64,000 nucleotides of DNA from positions 310,001 through 374,000 of the forward strand of contig JAEXSP010000019.1 of NCBI GenBank assembly GCA_023453795.1, in the 5' to 3' direction. The position numbers were made by a program, and so were the translations under genes. The notes beneath the pieces were generated by a model that did not search any database, had not been told where the DNA came from, and was given only the letters and a program-made list of their open reading frames with translations. The first letter of the stretch is position 1, and each line of letters begins with the position of its first letter. Shown piece by piece: positions 61,944 through 64,000 of this stretch. This DNA comes from Bacillota bacterium. Its GTDB lineage: Bacteria; Bacillota; Clostridia; Acetivibrionales; JAEXSP01.

Positions 61944-63248
61944 TTACTCACCGAATCCAAAACGGCTGCCAAAGACATAATCGCTTCCTACGAGCGGAAT
62001 ACCGGTCATTGCACATGCTTCCAGTGTCAACGACCTTAAATCTTCCCTCTCAAGGTTTTTAAGCTTTGTTTTGCCTGCTGCCTTTGCCAGCAGCACAGCC
62101 TCATTGGTCATAGCTTTTATATAATTTGCAACTCTTTCGGCAGCTTCGTCAATATCCAGATTATTTCTCAATTCGGGATCCTGAGTTCCGATGCCGTATG
62201 CACATACTCCTTTGTGACATCTGAGACAGACCTTGCAGCCCATCGCAACCATAGCGCCTGTACCGATTGCTACAGCATCCGCACCGATTGCCAAAGCCTT
62301 TGCGATATCCGCTCCGTCCTTGATTCCGCCTGAAATTATGATACTGACTTCGTCCTTCAGGCCCATTTCTTCAAGCGTTTTTACGGCTTGCACCAGAGCG
62401 GGCATTGTCGGTATTCCGAGATGGTTGGAGGCCATTACAGGTGCTGCTCCTGTTCCCCCCTGTGCCCCGTCGATTATTATACCGTCCGCACCTATTTTTA
62501 CTGCTATTTTTACATCATCTCTTACCCTTCCGGCAGCGATCTTTGCAAAGATCGGTATTTCACCGTTTGTAAGCTCTCTCAGCTGCTGCATCTTGATAAC
62601 CATGTCATCGGCACCGAATGCATCTCCATGCCTTGGGTGGCTGTGAAGGTCAATACCGACCGGGAGCTGACGGAAATTTGCAATATCCTCAGTTATCTTG
62701 CTTCCCATAAGGTGTCCCGAAAGCCCCGGCTTTGCACCAATTCCTACAAGAAACTCCAGTACATCCGCAGCTTCTATGTTCCTTTTGCTGAAGCCGAAAC
62801 GGCTTGGAAGCACCTGAATAGATTGACGGTAGGAATACTGCCTTTCTTCTGGAAGCAATCCTCCTTCACCGTTGCTGATGAAGGTTCCGGTCAGAGCTGT
62901 TGCTTTAGCCAGTGCGATTTTCGCTTCCTTACTCAATGCACCGTATGACATTCCACCGATCATTATTGGTGTTTCAATAACAAGCGGTTTGGTAGCAAAA
63001 CGCTTTCCCAGAACAGTTCTCGTTTCGCAAGGCTCACGGTAAGTGTCGATAGACATTCGTGAAAGCTGTGAAGGAAGTATCATCAAATCATCAAAGGTCG
63101 GCATATAACGTGTTGCACCGCAGCCTCTTATCCTGTGTTTGCCGTACCTTGCCTTATACTCAATTTCCGAAACCGTTTCCTGGTTCCATATCCCTCTCTG
63201 TACATCCTTTGGCTCAAATTCCTTTTCGTTGTTTATTTTATCGCTCAT
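61944..63248 (-). CDS. Glutamate synthase central/FMN-domain protein (GltB2/GlxD/MgsC-like)
   Basis: This 434-residue protein corresponds to the FMN-binding synthase barrel of glutamate synthase as a separate polypeptide. Motifs are IMIGGMSYGALSKEAKIALAKA, SNGEGG, KPGLSGHLMGSKI, the barrel motif DGIIIDGAQGGTGAAP, IISGGIKDGADIAKALAIGADAVAIGTG, and the [3Fe-4S] cysteine cluster CKVCLRCHKGVCAYGIGTQ. It should transfer ammonia from a partner glutaminase onto a 2-oxoacid or amine acceptor. The N-terminal glutaminase is not in the window and would lie upstream (past 64000). Confidence 0.92.
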   Translation of the reverse strand: MSDKINNEKEFEPKDVQRGIWNQETVSEIEYKARYGKHRIRGCGATRYMPTFDDLMILPSQLSRMSIDTYREPCETRTVLGKRFATKPLVIETPIMIGGMSYGALSKEAKIALAKATALTGTFISNGEGGLLPEERQYSYRQSIQVLPSRFGFSKRNIEAADVLEFLVGIGAKPGLSGHLMGSKITEDIANFRQLPVGIDLHSHPRHGDAFGADDMVIKMQQLRELTNGEIPIFAKIAAGRVRDDVKIAVKIGADGIIIDGAQGGTGAAPVMASNHLGIPTMPALVQAVKTLEEMGLKDEVSIIISGGIKDGADIAKALAIGADAVAIGTGAMVAMGCKVCLRCHKGVCAYGIGTQDPELRNNLDIDEAAERVANYIKAMTNEAVLLAKAAGKTKLKNLEREDLRSLTLEACAMTGIPLVGSDYVFGSRFGFGE

Positions 63249-63267
63249 ATCGATTACCCCTTATTTT

Positions 63268-63978
63268 TCAGATTGGCCGTCTTGCCTCTTCGGGTTTCAG
63301 CTCCGGCTTAAACAGCACATATGTGTGCCTGCCTGTTGTCAATGGTCTGACTGCCTTCAAGGCCTCTGCTTTTGCTTCAATCCCGTATTTACCGAAAAGC
63401 TCGTTCAGTTCCGTTACCTCTTCCTCATTAAGTGCGTCAACAAATACATTGCCTCCAAGCTTTGATTCAATGTCCTTATCGGCGGCATAAATGACTCCCT
63501 TATACATCGATTCTCCGACCTGCTTTCCGGTACTGCCGAGCAGTACAAGCTTTCCTCCGAGTGTCATTTGTCCTGCCCATCTTCCCGCGGAACCGCAGAC
63601 TATAATCGTGCCGCCCTTCATACCGTAGCCTACTCTGCTGCCTGTGCTCCCGTAAATCACCATTGTACCGCCGTACAAATAAGAGCCTGCGTTGCAGCCG
63701 GTATTTTTTGTAACAATGAGTTCACCGGACATCATATTGTCGCCTGCATACCATCCGGCATTGCCATCCACCACAACAGTAGCGCCCTCAAGAAATCCGC
63801 CCGTATAGAATCCGGTACTGCCCTGAATGACTACCTTTCCTTTTTTCTGCAGTCCTATCGCAATGTTGTGCATGGAATGCGGGTCCTGTATAGACACTTC
63901 CTGAGATATCTCAAGTTTTTCGGAAATCAATTCATTCAATTCCTTGCTTTTCATATTCAATGCATCTATATATTCCAT
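63268..63978 (-). CDS. GXGXG-domain protein (glutamate synthase alpha C-terminal domain, GlxC/MgsB-like)
   Basis: This 236-residue right-handed beta-helix protein has the repeated G-x-G pattern (GLQKKGKVVIQGSTGFYTGGFLEG, GNAGWYAGDNMMSG, GSTGSRVGYGMKGG, GSAGRWAGQMTLGG). It then has a C-terminal tail with KYGIEAKAEALKAVRPL. In intact glutamate synthase this domain packs against the FMN barrel; here it is a separate subunit 19 bases before it. GGGGGAG precedes the ATG. The operon start is not visible. Confidence 0.92.
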   Translation of the reverse strand: MEYIDALNMKSKELNELISEKLEISQEVSIQDPHSMHNIAIGLQKKGKVVIQGSTGFYTGGFLEGATVVVDGNAGWYAGDNMMSGELIVTKNTGCNAGSYLYGGTMVIYGSTGSRVGYGMKGGTIIVCGSAGRWAGQMTLGGKLVLLGSTGKQVGESMYKGVIYAADKDIESKLGGNVFVDALNEEEVTELNELFGKYGIEAKAEALKAVRPLTTGRHTYVLFKPELKPEEARRPI

Positions 63979-64000
63979 ACTCTTATCTCCCCCGGTTCCA

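Overview
The window comes from the chromosome of an anaerobic, spore-forming, flagellated, low-GC member of the Clostridia. The sigE/sigG/spoIIGA and ytfJ/ylmC genes show sporulation, and the flagellar operon shows motility. An M6 protease ending in a type I dockerin points to a cellulosome-producing lineage (Acetivibrio/Ruminiclostridium, 'cluster III' clostridia). The dockerin recognition pairs Ala-Leu and Ala-Ile resemble those of the mesophilic Ruminiclostridium type. The genus is an inference. Coding sequence is AT-rich, and GTG/TTG starts are common.

Region 1 (1-13.0 kb, minus strand) is the basal-body and hook part of the flagellar operon, in the order flgB-flgC-fliE-fliF-fliG-fliH-fliI-fliJ-ylxF-fliK-flgD-TIGR02530 gene-flgE-fliL(partial). 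A well-formed sigma-28 promoter and a multi-hairpin leader sit in front of flgE, so late genes can be driven separately. Region 2 (13-20.1 kb) holds trmFO, topA and dprA in the Bacillus-like order dprA-topA-trmFO-...-flgB. A lone NACHT-family STAND ATPase (candidate anti-phage protein) sits where Bacillus has codV-clpQY-codY. Region 3 (20.2-31.2 kb) is an accessory block between dprA and comM: a secreted protein, a membrane-anchored beta-propeller amidohydrolase, a VOC protein, an orphan CDI-type immunity protein, unknowns, and an S-layer-type pair (SLH protein plus a 1132-residue exoprotein).

Region 4 (31.2-43.6 kb, minus) is a core block: comM, a motility-associated Maf glycosyltransferase, nrdR, ylmC, sigG, sigE, spoIIGA, ftsZ, ftsA, sbp, ftsQ and murA. 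The promoters visible here fit the known sporulation cascade. spoIIGA has a TTGACA/TATAAT pair with an abnormally long 21-bp spacer and Spo0A-box-like sequences. sigG has a sigma-F-like promoter. murA has lost its first ~110 codons exactly where gene direction flips, at a perfect 7-bp inverted repeat. This marks a rearrangement breakpoint or an assembly join.

Region 5 (43.8-51.2 kb, plus) is murT without an adjacent gatD, followed by three tandem lipoteichoic-acid-synthase-like sulfatases. Region 6 (51.3-58 kb, minus) holds the dockerin-bearing protease, rluB, ytfJ, a DUF2953 protein, a CPBP protease, a HAD phosphatase and a 51-residue small protein. Region 7 (58-64 kb, minus) is an operon joining split glutamate-synthase modules (GXGXG and FMN domains) to an HcnABC/sarcosine-oxidase-like iron-sulfur flavoprotein complex and a RidA imine deaminase. 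It probably continues past the window edge.

No tRNA, rRNA, CRISPR array or complete insertion sequence was recognised. The strongest second-look items are the NACHT protein, the broken murA, the GOGAT-HcnABC-like operon and the structured flgE leader.
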